Assembly: GCF_001305295.1 (NCBI RefSeq)
Contig: NZ_LJSI01000015.1
Span: 124,001 to 188,000, forward strand
Source of the DNA: Neptunomonas antarctica
Lineage (GTDB): Bacteria; Pseudomonadota; Gammaproteobacteria; Pseudomonadales; Balneatricaceae
Direction of reading: 5' to 3'
Length of the DNA: 64,000 nucleotides
The notes under the pieces are model-generated. The model had not been told where the DNA came from, did no database searches, and worked only from the letters and a program-made list of their open reading frames with translations. How positions within the stretch are numbered: the first letter of the stretch is position 1; each line of letters opens with the position of its first letter. The position numbers and the translations under genes are program-made. Shown here piece by piece: positions 55,701 to 64,000 of this stretch.

Positions 55701-56186
55701 ATGGCTAAGCCGATGTTGAATAATTATGACCGGGCAATTCTTGAACTGCTGCAGCGGGACGCTTCTCTTTCAATAGGTGATATTGCAGAGCGTGTTGGGA
55801 TTTCTAAGTCGGCGTGCTGGCGGAGAATCCAAAAACTTGAGCAGGATAATGTGATTTATGAGCGTGTCACGTTACTTAATCAGGCGCAGGTGAATCTGCC
55901 TCTGACCGTCTATATATCGATTCGTACCAATCAACATAATGATCAATGGGCGGAGCAGTTCAAGCGGGTAATAGAGGATATTCCTCTGGTGCTCGAAGTT
56001 TACCGCATGAGTGGCGATTTAGATTACCTGATTAAGGCTGTTGTTACGGATATGCCCGGGTACGATAAGCTCTATAAAAGTTTTCTCAAAGCAGATCTGT
56101 TTGATGTCAGTTCCAGTTTTGTCATGGAAACAATGAAACACACAACACAGCTGCCGTTGGAATACAGTAAAAAATCCGCAGAGTGA
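55701..56186 (+). CDS. Lrp/AsnC family transcriptional regulator
   Basis: 161 residues. The winged helix (NYDRAILELLQRDASLSIGDIAERVGISKSACWRRIQKLEQDNVI) has the Cys-Trp-Arg-Arg form seen in Lrp-type regulators of amino acid genes; the AsnC ligand domain follows (VLEVYRMSGDLDYLIKAVVTDM). AGGAG seven bases before the ATG at 55701 fixes the start. Divergent from the class V aminotransferase, its probable target, and upstream of the pqq operon. Confidence 0.91.
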   Translation: MAKPMLNNYDRAILELLQRDASLSIGDIAERVGISKSACWRRIQKLEQDNVIYERVTLLNQAQVNLPLTVYISIRTNQHNDQWAEQFKRVIEDIPLVLEVYRMSGDLDYLIKAVVTDMPGYDKLYKSFLKADLFDVSSSFVMETMKHTTQLPLEYSKKSAE

Positions 56187-56309
56187 GCACTTATAAAAGT
56201 GCGATTAGTTGTCATTTGCATGCGACCAAAACAGGTGGTTTTTCGTTCCAAAGTACCATATAGGTCTCTGTTAACCTCTCCTATTATTAAAGGAGTCTTC
56301 GGACATTTT

Positions 56310-56361
56310 TGAATAACAACTCTGAATAACAACTCTGAATAACAACTATGAATAACAACAA
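56310..56361 (+). repeat. Four-copy 13-bp tandem repeat in the pqqA leader
   Basis: TGAATAACAACTC occurs twice exactly, followed by two copies that differ in the last two bases (TGAATAACAACTA, TGAATAACAACAA). It ends 14 bases before pqqA, just before the GAGAGG ribosome site. Confidence 0.88.
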
Positions 56362-56375
56362 GAGAGGTACTTATC

Positions 56376-56447
56376 ATGTGGACTAAGCCAGCTTATCTGG
56401 ATCTGCGTATCGGCTTCGAAGTAACAATGTACTTCGCAAACCGTTAA
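56376..56447 (+). CDS. pqqA: PQQ precursor peptide PqqA
   Basis: A 23-residue peptide, [20 protein letters not shown] then ANR. It is the substrate for PQQ: Glu15 and Tyr19 are crosslinked by PqqE with PqqD, and then excised and oxidised. The sequence differs from the Pseudomonas form by one residue or so. AGAGAGG nine bases before the ATG is a good ribosome site. It is preceded by the 13-bp tandem repeats and followed by a 121-base gap to pqqB. Confidence 0.98.
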   Translation: MWTKPAYLDLRIGFEVTMYFANR

Positions 56448-56568
56448 GCGTTATGGCACTCTGGATACAGAGCGCCTGAACCAGCGCCGGGTTCATGCTC
56501 ACCGGTGCTGTGTTTAAGCATTATTTTATAATAATAACGATTACACACTTCTGAGCCATGAGTCTTTT

Positions 56569-57501
56569 ATGAAAATACAGGTGTTAGGTTCTGCCGCCGG
56601 TGGCGGTTTCCCGCAATGGAATTGTAATTGCAGTAATTGTAAGGGATTTCGCGATGGCACTATCAATGCCAAAGCACGTACACAGTCTTCAATTGCCGTC
56701 AGTATCAATGGTATTGATTGGATTCTTTTCAATACGTCTCCGGATATACGCGAGCAACTAGCAGCGTTTGCGCCGATGCAGCCTGCCAGAACTATTCGTG
56801 ATACCGGTATTGCTGCCATTGTTTATATGGATAGTCAGATTGACCATACCACGGGTTTATTGATGTTGCGTGAAGGGTGTCCGCATCAGGTATGGTGTAC
56901 CGATATGGTTTATCAGGATCTGACCACGGGATTCCCTGTGTTTACGATGCTGAAACATTGGAATGGCGGCATTGAGCGTCACACTATTCCCGTCGGTAGC
57001 GATAACAATGCACAAGGTAGCAGCTTTGTGGTGCCGCAGGTGCCTGAACTTAAGTTAACCGCTATTCCCTTGCGTAGCAGTGCGCCACCTTATTCGCCAA
57101 ACCGAAATAATCCGCATCCCGGAGACAATATCGGTATTCTCATAGAAGATACACGTAGCGGAAAAACCCTGTTCTATGCGCCGGGCCTCGGCAAAATTGA
57201 ACCACACCTTAACCCTTTAATGTCCAATGCTGATTGTTTACTCGTGGACGGCACCTTGTGGCGCGAAGATGAGATGATAACCGCGGGGGTTGGTGATAAG
57301 TTAGGCGTGACGATGGGGCATCTGCCGCAGTCTGGTGAGGGTGGCATGATTGAGTATCTGGACACGCTGACAAAACCGCGCAAGGTACTTATCCACATCA
57401 ATAATACTAACCCGATTCTGGATGAAGACTCTGCCGAGCGTAAAGAAGTTGAAGCGCACGGTATTGAGATCTCCTATGACGGTATGAGTATCGAATTGTA
57501 G
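56569..57501 (+). CDS. pqqB: PQQ biosynthesis protein PqqB
   Basis: A 310-residue metallo-beta-lactamase-fold enzyme that hydroxylates the tyrosine part of the crosslinked precursor (established for PqqB). Start: [21 protein letters not shown], with the family lead. Metal-site region: [16 protein letters not shown]; the Cys-rich start CNCSNCKGF may bind metal. [15 protein letters not shown] is near the C-terminus. It follows pqqA after 121 bases that hold a possible 8-bp hairpin (AGCGCCGG/CCGGTGCT). Confidence 0.97.
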   Translation: MKIQVLGSAAGGGFPQWNCNCSNCKGFRDGTINAKARTQSSIAVSINGIDWILFNTSPDIREQLAAFAPMQPARTIRDTGIAAIVYMDSQIDHTTGLLMLREGCPHQVWCTDMVYQDLTTGFPVFTMLKHWNGGIERHTIPVGSDNNAQGSSFVVPQVPELKLTAIPLRSSAPPYSPNRNNPHPGDNIGILIEDTRSGKTLFYAPGLGKIEPHLNPLMSNADCLLVDGTLWREDEMITAGVGDKLGVTMGHLPQSGEGGMIEYLDTLTKPRKVLIHINNTNPILDEDSAERKEVEAHGIEISYDGMSIEL

Positions 57502-57509
57502 GTGTTTAT

Positions 57510-58283
57510 ATGAGCCAGCAGACGGCTAAAATTGATACATTACCTATGACACGTAAAGAATTCGAAACGGCCTTACGTGCCAAGGGGAATTTTTACCATA
57601 CACAGCATCCCTACCATGTGGCTATGTATGAAGGCCGCTGCACACCTGAGCAGATTCGTGGCTGGGTGGCGAATCGATTTTATTATCAAATTAGTATTCC
57701 AATAAAAGATGCAGCGATTATGGCGAACTGTCCGGATCGTGATGCGCGGCGTCAGTGGGTGCAACGGATACTGGATCATGATGGCTATGAAGGGTCAGAA
57801 GGCGGTATTGAAGCCTGGTTGCGCTTAGGTGAATCGGTTGGTCTGACGCGTGAAGAAATCATATCAGAAGAGCATGTTTTGCCGGGTGTGCGCTTTGCAG
57901 TGGATGCTTATATTAATTTTGCCCGTCGCGCTAACTGGAAAGAAGCAGCCAGCTCCTCGCTAACCGAGATGTTTGCGCCGACGATTCACCAGAATCGTCT
58001 CGATACCTGGCCGACGCACTATCCATGGATTAACGCCGATGGCTATCAGTATTTCCGTAACCGCTTAACCGAAGCGCGCCGTGATGTTGAGCATGGTTTG
58101 ACCATTACCTTAGATCACTACACTACCCGTGAGCAGCAAGAGCGGATGTTGGAAATCTTGCAGTTTAAGCTGGATATTCTCTGGAGTATGCTGGATTCCA
58201 TGACGATGGCTTACGAGCTGAACCGGCCTCCGTATCATACGGTAACTGACCAGCGCGTATATCATCGGGGGCTATCCGTATGA
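57510..58283 (+). CDS. pqqC: Pyrroloquinoline-quinone synthase PqqC
   Basis: Catalyses the last step, ring closure and eight-electron oxidation to PQQ, with oxygen and no metal. 257 residues: [74 protein letters not shown], and the terminal [20 protein letters not shown]. All match PqqC. The end overlaps pqqD by four bases (ATGA). Confidence 0.98.
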   Translation: MSQQTAKIDTLPMTRKEFETALRAKGNFYHTQHPYHVAMYEGRCTPEQIRGWVANRFYYQISIPIKDAAIMANCPDRDARRQWVQRILDHDGYEGSEGGIEAWLRLGESVGLTREEIISEEHVLPGVRFAVDAYINFARRANWKEAASSSLTEMFAPTIHQNRLDTWPTHYPWINADGYQYFRNRLTEARRDVEHGLTITLDHYTTREQQERMLEILQFKLDILWSMLDSMTMAYELNRPPYHTVTDQRVYHRGLSV

Positions 58284-58555
58284 GTAATCTGGAGATGATC
58301 CCGGAATTGGAAAAAATGTTCCGATTCCAGTGGGAAGAAGCACAGCAATGTTATGTGCTGCTATACCCTGAGGGGATGGTGAAGCTGAATGGCCCGGCGG
58401 GTGAGATTTTATCGCAGGTTGATGGGCAGCGGAGTTTGGCGCAAATCATTGAACTGTTAGTCATAAAATATCCAGAGGCGGAAGATCTGGATAAAGATGT
58501 ATTAGCGTTTATTGACGATGCTTTGCAGCAACATTGGATTCGGGGTGCAGTATGA
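58280..58555 (+). CDS. pqqD: PqqD peptide chaperone
   Basis: A 91-residue RiPP recognition protein that binds PqqA and delivers it to PqqE. Features: [31 protein letters not shown] and [32 protein letters not shown], typical PqqD. The start overlaps pqqC and the end overlaps pqqE (ATGA), so production of the three proteins is coupled. Confidence 0.97.
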   Translation: MSNLEMIPELEKMFRFQWEEAQQCYVLLYPEGMVKLNGPAGEILSQVDGQRSLAQIIELLVIKYPEAEDLDKDVLAFIDDALQQHWIRGAV

Positions 58556-59721
58556 GCGGAGTTTGTCAGGGGAAACCCTCGTCATTACCAACATCACCTT
58601 CGTCATCACCGACGCATGGGCAGCCGTTGTGGTTATTAGCTGAGCTGACCTATAAATGTCCGTTGCAGTGTCCATATTGCTCAAACCCTAAAGACTTTGC
58701 CGATTTTAGCGAAGAGCTGACCACACAAGAGTGGATTAAGGTCTTTGAAGAAGGACGTAAGCTGGGCGCAGTACAGTTGGGATTCTCCGGTGGCGAGCCA
58801 TTAGTCAGACAGGATTTAGGTGAACTGATTAAGGCGGCACGTGATTTAGGCTATTACACCAATTTGATTACCTCTGGTGTTGGCCTTAACGAGCATAAAG
58901 TGGCGGAGTTTCGTGAGGCCGGCCTGGATCATATTCAGGTGAGCTTTCAGGCCAGTGATGAAACCGTTAATAATATGCTGGCTGGTTCTAAAAAGGCTTT
59001 TCAGCAAAAATTGAAGATGGCCCGTGAAGTTAAAGCTCAGGGTTATCCTATGGTGCTTAACTTTGTCACGCATAGACACAATATTGATCAAATTGACCGT
59101 ATTATCGAGCTGTGTGTCGAGTTAGAAGCGGATTATGTTGAACTGGCCACCTGCCAATATTATGGCTGGGCGTATGAAAATCGCCAACAGCTAATGCCGA
59201 CGCGCGCGCAGTTAGAGCGTGCCGAACGTATCACCAATGAATATCGCGTTAAGTTGGCGGCAGCGGGAAATCCGATCAAGCTGATATTCGTCACTCCGGA
59301 TTACTACGAAGAGCGCCCAAAAGGCTGTATGAACGGCTGGGGGCAGGTGTTCCTGACGGTTACACCCGATGGGCAAGCTTTGCCTTGCCACAGCGCCAGA
59401 ATGCTACCGATGGAGTTTCCGAATGTGCGCGAGCATAGCCTCGATCATATCTGGAACGACTCTTTTGGTTTCAATCACTTCCGGGGCTACGAATGGATGA
59501 AGGAGCCGTGTCTTTCCTGTGATGAAAAAGAGAAAGACTTTGGTGGTTGCCGTTGTCAGGCGTTTATGATGACAGGCGATGCGCATAATACCGATCCTGT
59601 GTGCAGTAAATCGCCGAATCACGATATGATTCTGCAAGCGCGTGAAGAGGCTGAAACGCCTGCTGCAGAGCCTTTTCTGTACCGTAATGAGCGCAACTCA
59701 CGTGTCTTCTGTAAAGGTTAA
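58552..59721 (+). CDS. pqqE: Radical SAM enzyme PqqE
   Basis: Forms the Glu-Tyr carbon-carbon bond in PqqA. 389 residues: the radical SAM cluster CPLQCPYC is near residue 43, then [14 protein letters not shown] (GGE motif), and a SPASM region with [28 protein letters not shown] and [18 protein letters not shown] and PVCSKS, which binds the auxiliary clusters. A Ser/Pro-rich N-terminal stretch ([14 protein letters not shown]) precedes the enzyme and is unusual. The start overlaps pqqD by four bases. Confidence 0.97.
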   Translation: MSGVCQGKPSSLPTSPSSSPTHGQPLWLLAELTYKCPLQCPYCSNPKDFADFSEELTTQEWIKVFEEGRKLGAVQLGFSGGEPLVRQDLGELIKAARDLGYYTNLITSGVGLNEHKVAEFREAGLDHIQVSFQASDETVNNMLAGSKKAFQQKLKMAREVKAQGYPMVLNFVTHRHNIDQIDRIIELCVELEADYVELATCQYYGWAYENRQQLMPTRAQLERAERITNEYRVKLAAAGNPIKLIFVTPDYYEERPKGCMNGWGQVFLTVTPDGQALPCHSARMLPMEFPNVREHSLDHIWNDSFGFNHFRGYEWMKEPCLSCDEKEKDFGGCRCQAFMMTGDAHNTDPVCSKSPNHDMILQAREEAETPAAEPFLYRNERNSRVFCKG

Positions 59722-61645
59722 TAGGCCACCCACGGCGCTCTCGGCGGAACAGGCGGTCGCCGGACTTAAAGATTATGGCCAGCTTACCTGTGATGCTGAC
59801 GGCGTTTTGTTCTGGGTGGAGTATCGTCCTGAAGAAGCCGGTCGTAACTGCCTGATGCGCTATGCCAATGGTGTCGGGCAAAACCTCACACCGCCGGAAT
59901 TTGATGTGCGCAGCCGGGTGCATGAGTACGGTGGTTTGAGCTGGTGCCTGATTGACCAGCAGAGCTGGGTTTTTGTCAACAAGCAGGATCAACAGCTCTA
60001 TCGCCAGACATTAGCCGCGAATGCGCCAGAGCAGCTAACATTCCGGCCGGAATCTCGTTTTGGTGAACCGCACTATGACGCTCTGCATCATCGTATTATC
60101 ATGATCGAAGAAATACATTCTGACAAGAATGTTTCGAATCGACTGGTTTTCATGTGCTTGTCCAGCGGCTTGATAACAGTACTGCATGAAGGGCAGGACT
60201 TTTATAGTTCAATAGCGCTTTCGGTCGATGGGTTACAGTGTCTTTTTATTAGTTGGGATCACCCTAATCAGCCATGGATAGCGACACAGTTACATCATTG
60301 TTGTTTTGACAAACCTGGTCAGGTAATTAGCTCTAAGGTAATAAGTTCGCAGGTATTAGCGGGTTCCGACTTGAAGGAGTCAATCCTGCAGCCTTCATTT
60401 GATGCAGACGGAAAAATATGGGCGATTACTGATCAATCTGGCTGGTGGAATCTTTGTTGTTACGATACGGATAAACAAGCATTACTGCCTTATTGGTCTG
60501 TTGAGGCCGATTGCACCACAGCGCCCTGGCAGTTTGGTGGTTATCATTATGTATTCACGCAAGACAGCGTCACTGTCATGCGGCTGGAACAGGCCTCTGC
60601 TGCATTAATACAATTACGTAGGGGCGAGGTGATTCGTCAGCTAGGAAGTGATTACCATCAGTTCAGAGCGATAACCGCGTGGCAGAATAAAGTCTATGCC
60701 GTGGTTAATTCGGTAAGTCGATTGCCACACGTCGTGGAAATAGATCACATTAGCGGTGAAATTCGCGAATTATCCGGATCCGAGCTTAACTCTGATAACC
60801 CCTCGGCCAACGAACCTTCTTTATCTACAAGCCAACTCTCGCTTCCACAGCATGTCAGTTTTTCTGTAGATAGCGGCGAAGCGTTCGGTTTTTTTTACCC
60901 CCCGCTTATAACGTCATCGGATTCTTCTCCCGAGAATGATGCATCGCAAGCGCTACCTTTACTGCCACCCGTGGTGCTGTTTTTCCACGGCGGCCCAACC
61001 GCCTGTACTTATCCGGTACTTAATCCCCGTATCCAGTACTGGACACAGCGCGGGTTTGCCGTGATGGATCTTAATTATCGGGGTAGCAGTGGTTACGGCA
61101 GAGCGTATCGGTTGTTACTGCATAAACGCTGGGGCATTACCGATGTTGAAGACGCCGAAGCGGCGGTTCGGTATTTATCCGACAGAGGCCTGATTAATGC
61201 CCGGCAGGCATTTGTGCGGGGTAGCAGTGCCGGAGGTTTTACCGCATTAGCCGCGTTGGCATTCTCCGACTGTTTCAGCGGTGGGGCTAGTTTATATGGC
61301 GTAACTGATCCGTTAGCACTGGCCACAGCCACTCACAAATTTGAATCTCATTATATGGACTGGTTAATAGGCTCGCCGGCAACGCAGCAAAAGACTTATC
61401 AGGCGCGTTCACCCCTGCATCACGTAAAGCAAATTCAGGTGCCGGTTATTTTCTTTCAGGGCGAACTAGATGCTGTAGTAGTGCCAGAACAGACGCGCTC
61501 AATGGTAGCGGCGCTTCAGCAGCAGCACACGTCTGTTGAGGCGCATTATTATGTAGAAGAAGGGCATGGATTTCGTTCTGCGGCGAATCTCGCCGATGCA
61601 CTGGAAAAAGAGTATCACTTCTATCAACGCGTTATCAGCAGCTGA
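59687..61645 (+). CDS. S9 family peptidase of the PQQ operon (PqqH/PqqM-like)
   Basis: 652 residues, prolyl oligopeptidase family: an N-terminal beta-propeller (about 20-380) and a C-terminal alpha/beta-hydrolase. The triad is Ser514 in RGSSAGG, Asp595 in GELDAVV and His627 in [20 protein letters not shown] forms the oxyanion region. The ATG at 59687 overlaps pqqE by 35 bases; a GTG at 59702 is an alternative. In pseudomonads a similar peptidase gene follows pqqE and is named pqqH or pqqM. It may trim the modified PqqA peptide (inference), which would be useful because no pqqF/pqqG protease is in the window. Confidence 0.92.
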   Translation: MSATHVSSVKVNRPPTALSAEQAVAGLKDYGQLTCDADGVLFWVEYRPEEAGRNCLMRYANGVGQNLTPPEFDVRSRVHEYGGLSWCLIDQQSWVFVNKQDQQLYRQTLAANAPEQLTFRPESRFGEPHYDALHHRIIMIEEIHSDKNVSNRLVFMCLSSGLITVLHEGQDFYSSIALSVDGLQCLFISWDHPNQPWIATQLHHCCFDKPGQVISSKVISSQVLAGSDLKESILQPSFDADGKIWAITDQSGWWNLCCYDTDKQALLPYWSVEADCTTAPWQFGGYHYVFTQDSVTVMRLEQASAALIQLRRGEVIRQLGSDYHQFRAITAWQNKVYAVVNSVSRLPHVVEIDHISGEIRELSGSELNSDNPSANEPSLSTSQLSLPQHVSFSVDSGEAFGFFYPPLITSSDSSPENDASQALPLLPPVVLFFHGGPTACTYPVLNPRIQYWTQRGFAVMDLNYRGSSGYGRAYRLLLHKRWGITDVEDAEAAVRYLSDRGLINARQAFVRGSSAGGFTALAALAFSDCFSGGASLYGVTDPLALATATHKFESHYMDWLIGSPATQQKTYQARSPLHHVKQIQVPVIFFQGELDAVVVPEQTRSMVAALQQQHTSVEAHYYVEEGHGFRSAANLADALEKEYHFYQRVISS

Positions 61646-61718
61646 TTGCCGGGCCATAATGCATCCTTAAAAGATATCCCTTATTATCCATAGACAGTCA
61701 TTCGCATAGGCAGGATAT

Positions 61719-62096
61719 ATGATAGATTTTAAAAACTCATCGGTTTTCAAATTAAAGCCAATAGACTCAGATAACGTGAGAGAGGATTTTCATAAATTCA
61801 TGATAGAGGGGGAGTCTATTTTTGCAGCGTTTAAAAGTATTAGAGACCAGGTTGTTTTTACAAATAAAAGAATCATTACTGCCAATGTACAAGGCATTAC
61901 TGGTTCGAAAGTGGATTACACTTCCTTGCCCTATAGTAAGATTCAGGCTTTTTCAGTTGAGTCATCCGGTACGTTGGATTTGGATTGTGAAATAGAGATT
62001 TATTTAAGTGAATTAGGGATGGCTAGATTTGAAATAAAGGGATCTTTCGACCTCATACAGTTTAATCAATATATCAGCCAACATGTACTCGCCTGA
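61719..62096 (+). CDS. Bacterial PH domain protein (bPH_1 / PF08000 type)
   Basis: 125 residues, one pleckstrin-homology-like beta-barrel: EGESIFAAFKSIRDQVVFTNKRIITANVQG then KVDYTSLPYSKIQAFSVESSGTLDLDCEIEIYL, with the final helix IQFNQYISQHV. No signal or membrane segment. AGGA precedes the ATG at short range. Function unknown; such proteins may oligomerise. It stands 73 bases after the pqq peptidase and may not belong to its operon. Confidence 0.85.
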   Translation: MIDFKNSSVFKLKPIDSDNVREDFHKFMIEGESIFAAFKSIRDQVVFTNKRIITANVQGITGSKVDYTSLPYSKIQAFSVESSGTLDLDCEIEIYLSELGMARFEIKGSFDLIQFNQYISQHVLA

Positions 62097-62168
62097 GTAT
62101 TATCTAACGCGAGTTTTCTATTGCCACATATTTTGGCCAACGGTTAGGAAATCCGAACCCCTTAGTTG

Positions 62169-63428
62169 CTAGCCCATTTTTTTGCGTTGTTTAGCGACCA
62201 GTTGTTTAAAGGCAATACGATCTTTACCTTCTATTTCCGTCATGATTGGGATATCAGCACGCATCGCGTTGACCGCGCGGTTATTGATATGCAACTCATA
62301 GTGAAGATGTGCGCCGGTGGAGCGACCTGAATTACCTGATAGCGCAATTTTTTGCCCGCGTGACACCGTTTGTCCTTTGTGGACATAGGCTTTTTTGAGA
62401 TGCAGATAACGGGTTTTGTATTTCTGCCCATGCTTGATTTTTATATAGAGACCGGCATAAGGATGCTTTATTACGTCAATAACGACACCATCGCCCGTCG
62501 CTAATACCGGCGTACCAATGGGTGCCGCAAAGTCGGTGCCATTGTGGGGTCGGATCCGATGTGTGATCGGATGGCGGCGATTAGGGTTAAAGTTCGATGT
62601 GATACGCAATTTTCTGGCGAGGGGGTAGCGTGAAAAGGCACGTTCAAGGCCAATGCCTTCTGTATCGTAGTAGCTGTCTTTGTACAAAAAAGCGGTTATC
62701 TCGCGTTTCTTATTGACCAGACGAATACCGTCAAGGCGTGTTTCGCCTGTTTCTACACCATCAACCAGCTGTTTTGAGCGTACTATCTGAAAAGTATCAC
62801 CGAGACGGAAGCCGCGATTAAAATTAATTTTTTCCTTAAGCAGTGATGATATTTCCATAATATCGCCGGCGTCTAGCCCTGCATGCGCCGCTGAGTTATA
62901 AAAACTACCTTTGACATCCCCGGCGAGCACTTCCTGCGTCCAGGTGCCGGGGAGTATCAGTTGTTTGTATTCAAAACCTCCGGTATCCACATGTTGGTAA
63001 ATAACTTTTTGAGCAAGATTGAACTCAATTTCGAGCTTATCCAGCTGCTGTGTTTGCGGATTTAACCAAAAACGTAATTTATTACCTGGTTTTAACGTAT
63101 CTAATGCGAGCAGTGTCTGATCGGTTTCCAGAATTTCATACATAGTAGATTGTGGGATACGTAGCAGGTCAAAAATATTACTGAGCGTGTTCCCGCCTGC
63201 GATGGTATAAGCGTAATTTGCAGGGTATTTGCTGCTCGCTTTGAATTCTTGCTCGTCAATATTGCTTTCTGCCATGGTCAGCTTCGGCAGTGTCAATGTT
63301 TGAGGTGCGTTGCTTCTGCCCAGAAATATCACCAGTAAAACTAACAGGGTCAAAATCAGAGAAAGAAGCTTATGAAATGAAGGTAAACGGGACCAGGCAA
63401 GATCCGCATACATGAGTACTTGGCGCAT
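62169..63428 (-). CDS. M23 murein DD-endopeptidase, MepM (YebA)-like
   Basis: A 419-residue envelope enzyme that probably cleaves peptidoglycan crosslinks. An N-terminal membrane anchor (LLSLILTLLVLLVIFLG) leads; a LysM/OapA-like region follows (YTIAGGNTLSNIFDLLRIP), then a middle domain, and the M23 catalytic domain with HNGTDFAAPIGTPV (zinc ligands His and Asp) and AHLHYEL (second motif). NFNPNRRHPITHRIRPH matches E. coli MepM closely. In E. coli this gene neighbours znuABC; here it does not. The start is either the ATG at 63428 or one at 63410. Confidence 0.92.
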   Translation of the reverse strand: MRQVLMYADLAWSRLPSFHKLLSLILTLLVLLVIFLGRSNAPQTLTLPKLTMAESNIDEQEFKASSKYPANYAYTIAGGNTLSNIFDLLRIPQSTMYEILETDQTLLALDTLKPGNKLRFWLNPQTQQLDKLEIEFNLAQKVIYQHVDTGGFEYKQLILPGTWTQEVLAGDVKGSFYNSAAHAGLDAGDIMEISSLLKEKINFNRGFRLGDTFQIVRSKQLVDGVETGETRLDGIRLVNKKREITAFLYKDSYYDTEGIGLERAFSRYPLARKLRITSNFNPNRRHPITHRIRPHNGTDFAAPIGTPVLATGDGVVIDVIKHPYAGLYIKIKHGQKYKTRYLHLKKAYVHKGQTVSRGQKIALSGNSGRSTGAHLHYELHINNRAVNAMRADIPIMTEIEGKDRIAFKQLVAKQRKKMG

Positions 63429-63588
63429 ATGACAATAAAACCATACAGAAAATGAGTATAAGGTGTCTAAAGTAGCGGATTACGCTGAGGAAGCCAAGTA
63501 TGATTGTATTTATGCAGGGGTTTCTTCTACGGCAGACAGGCTGTAAGGAGTCTGGAGTAGGCGCGTAGGTGGAAATAAAGGGGGTTGA

Positions 63589-64000
63589 ATGAGTAAGCTG
63601 GATAGACATTTCATTTTTGGGTACGGTAGTTTAATTAATAGCCTGAGTCGTGCGGTAACAGGCGAGTCGGGTAAGGTATTGGCGGTTAGAATTTGTGGCT
63701 ATGAAAGGTCATGGTCGGTGATGTCTGTTGACTTTGGCATGAGCTCAGTCGCTGTGGTACAGAGAGAAGGGGCTTATTGTAATGGTGTGTTGGTTGAAGT
63801 ACCCGAAAGTGAGATTCCTCATTTTGACCGACGCGAGCAAGGATATCAGCGTTCTTTAATTGAGCGGCATCAGATAGAAACGTATCAGGAAATTGATTTA
63901 CCCGAAGGTACGTTATGGATCTATCATGCGCATGAAATTGTACCGCCAACACAAGCATGTCCTATTGCCCTGAGTTATGCCGACGTCATTCTGGCAGGCT
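63589..64000 (+). CDS. Gamma-glutamylcyclotransferase-like protein (partial, runs off the right edge)
   Basis: 137 codons open to the window end from the ATG at 63589, preceded by AAAGGGGG. The start MSKLDRHFIFGYGSLINSLS carries the YGSL signature of the GGCT/ChaC fold, and SVAVVQREGAYCNGVLVEV with FDRREQGYQRS gives the expected barrel core, the Glu in REQGY being the likely catalytic residue. Probably acts on gamma-glutamyl amines or glutathione derivatives; the substrate is not determinable. Confidence 0.85.
   Translation, partial: MSKLDRHFIFGYGSLINSLSRAVTGESGKVLAVRICGYERSWSVMSVDFGMSSVAVVQREGAYCNGVLVEVPESEIPHFDRREQGYQRSLIERHQIETYQEIDLPEGTLWIYHAHEIVPPTQACPIALSYADVILAG

Overview
The window reads as chromosomal DNA of a Gram-negative gammaproteobacterium, most like a marine Oceanospirillales-type heterotroph (inference). 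The reasons are the fmt-def / LysM-dprA-tsaC-hemF-aroE block, single-copy gammaproteobacterial genes (prlC, tag, zur-znuABC), a 180-kDa-class NAD-glutamate dehydrogenase, a PQQ operon, c-type cytochromes with Sec signals and a DUF3494 ice-binding-type secreted protein. Coding density is high. Start codons were adjusted where a Shine-Dalgarno (SD) sequence or family length favours an internal start.

Layout. 1-6,114: core translation, DNA-processing and biosynthesis genes, with fmt (cut by the left edge) and def on the minus strand, divergent from LysM protein-dprA-tsaC-hemF-aroE. 6,214-15,687: Lon-like protease, monoheme cytochrome c, tandem HD-GYP protein and the large NAD-GDH with a strong terminator. 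15,870-20,000: accessory-looking genes (DUF2971 protein, ice-binding-like protein, Lrp-type regulator, EamA exporter). 20,059-24,749: nifJ translationally coupled to a dihydroorotate-dehydrogenase-like flavoprotein. 24,853-31,166: an iron-regulated module of two imelysins, a DUF1111 diheme protein, a DUF1513 Tat protein and a divergent MauG/CCP-type diheme peroxidase, with a 19-bp Fur-box palindrome between the divergent promoters.

31,236-37,440 is an accessory island of interbacterial-competition genes: an AHH nuclease polymorphic toxin with self-cleaving Hint domain and DUF1629 immunity protein, a membrane protein of unknown role, an orphan PoNe-type nuclease tip with a PoNi-like immunity gene, and an IS3-family transposase remnant that meets the truncated toxin. 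37,500-39,690 holds two paralogous small secreted proteins, duplicated together with their leader regions, flanking a nitronate-monooxygenase-like gene.

39,748-48,441: gamma-carbonic anhydrase, prlC, a YheV-like zinc protein, tag, then an overlapping zur-znuC-znuB-MATE operon divergent from znuA across two Zur-box-like palindromes, and two nearly identical tRNA-Leu(CAG) genes. 48,596-53,644: a short membrane protein missed by length cutoffs, then a CHASE/PAS histidine kinase, a stand-alone receiver and a receiver-GGDEF-EAL protein in one operon. 53,846-56,186: a class V aminotransferase divergent from an Lrp-family regulator. 56,376-61,645: pqqABCDE plus an S9 peptidase, with a four-copy 13-bp tandem repeat ahead of pqqA. 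The window ends with a PH-domain protein, a MepM-like M23 endopeptidase and the start of a gamma-glutamylcyclotransferase-like gene.
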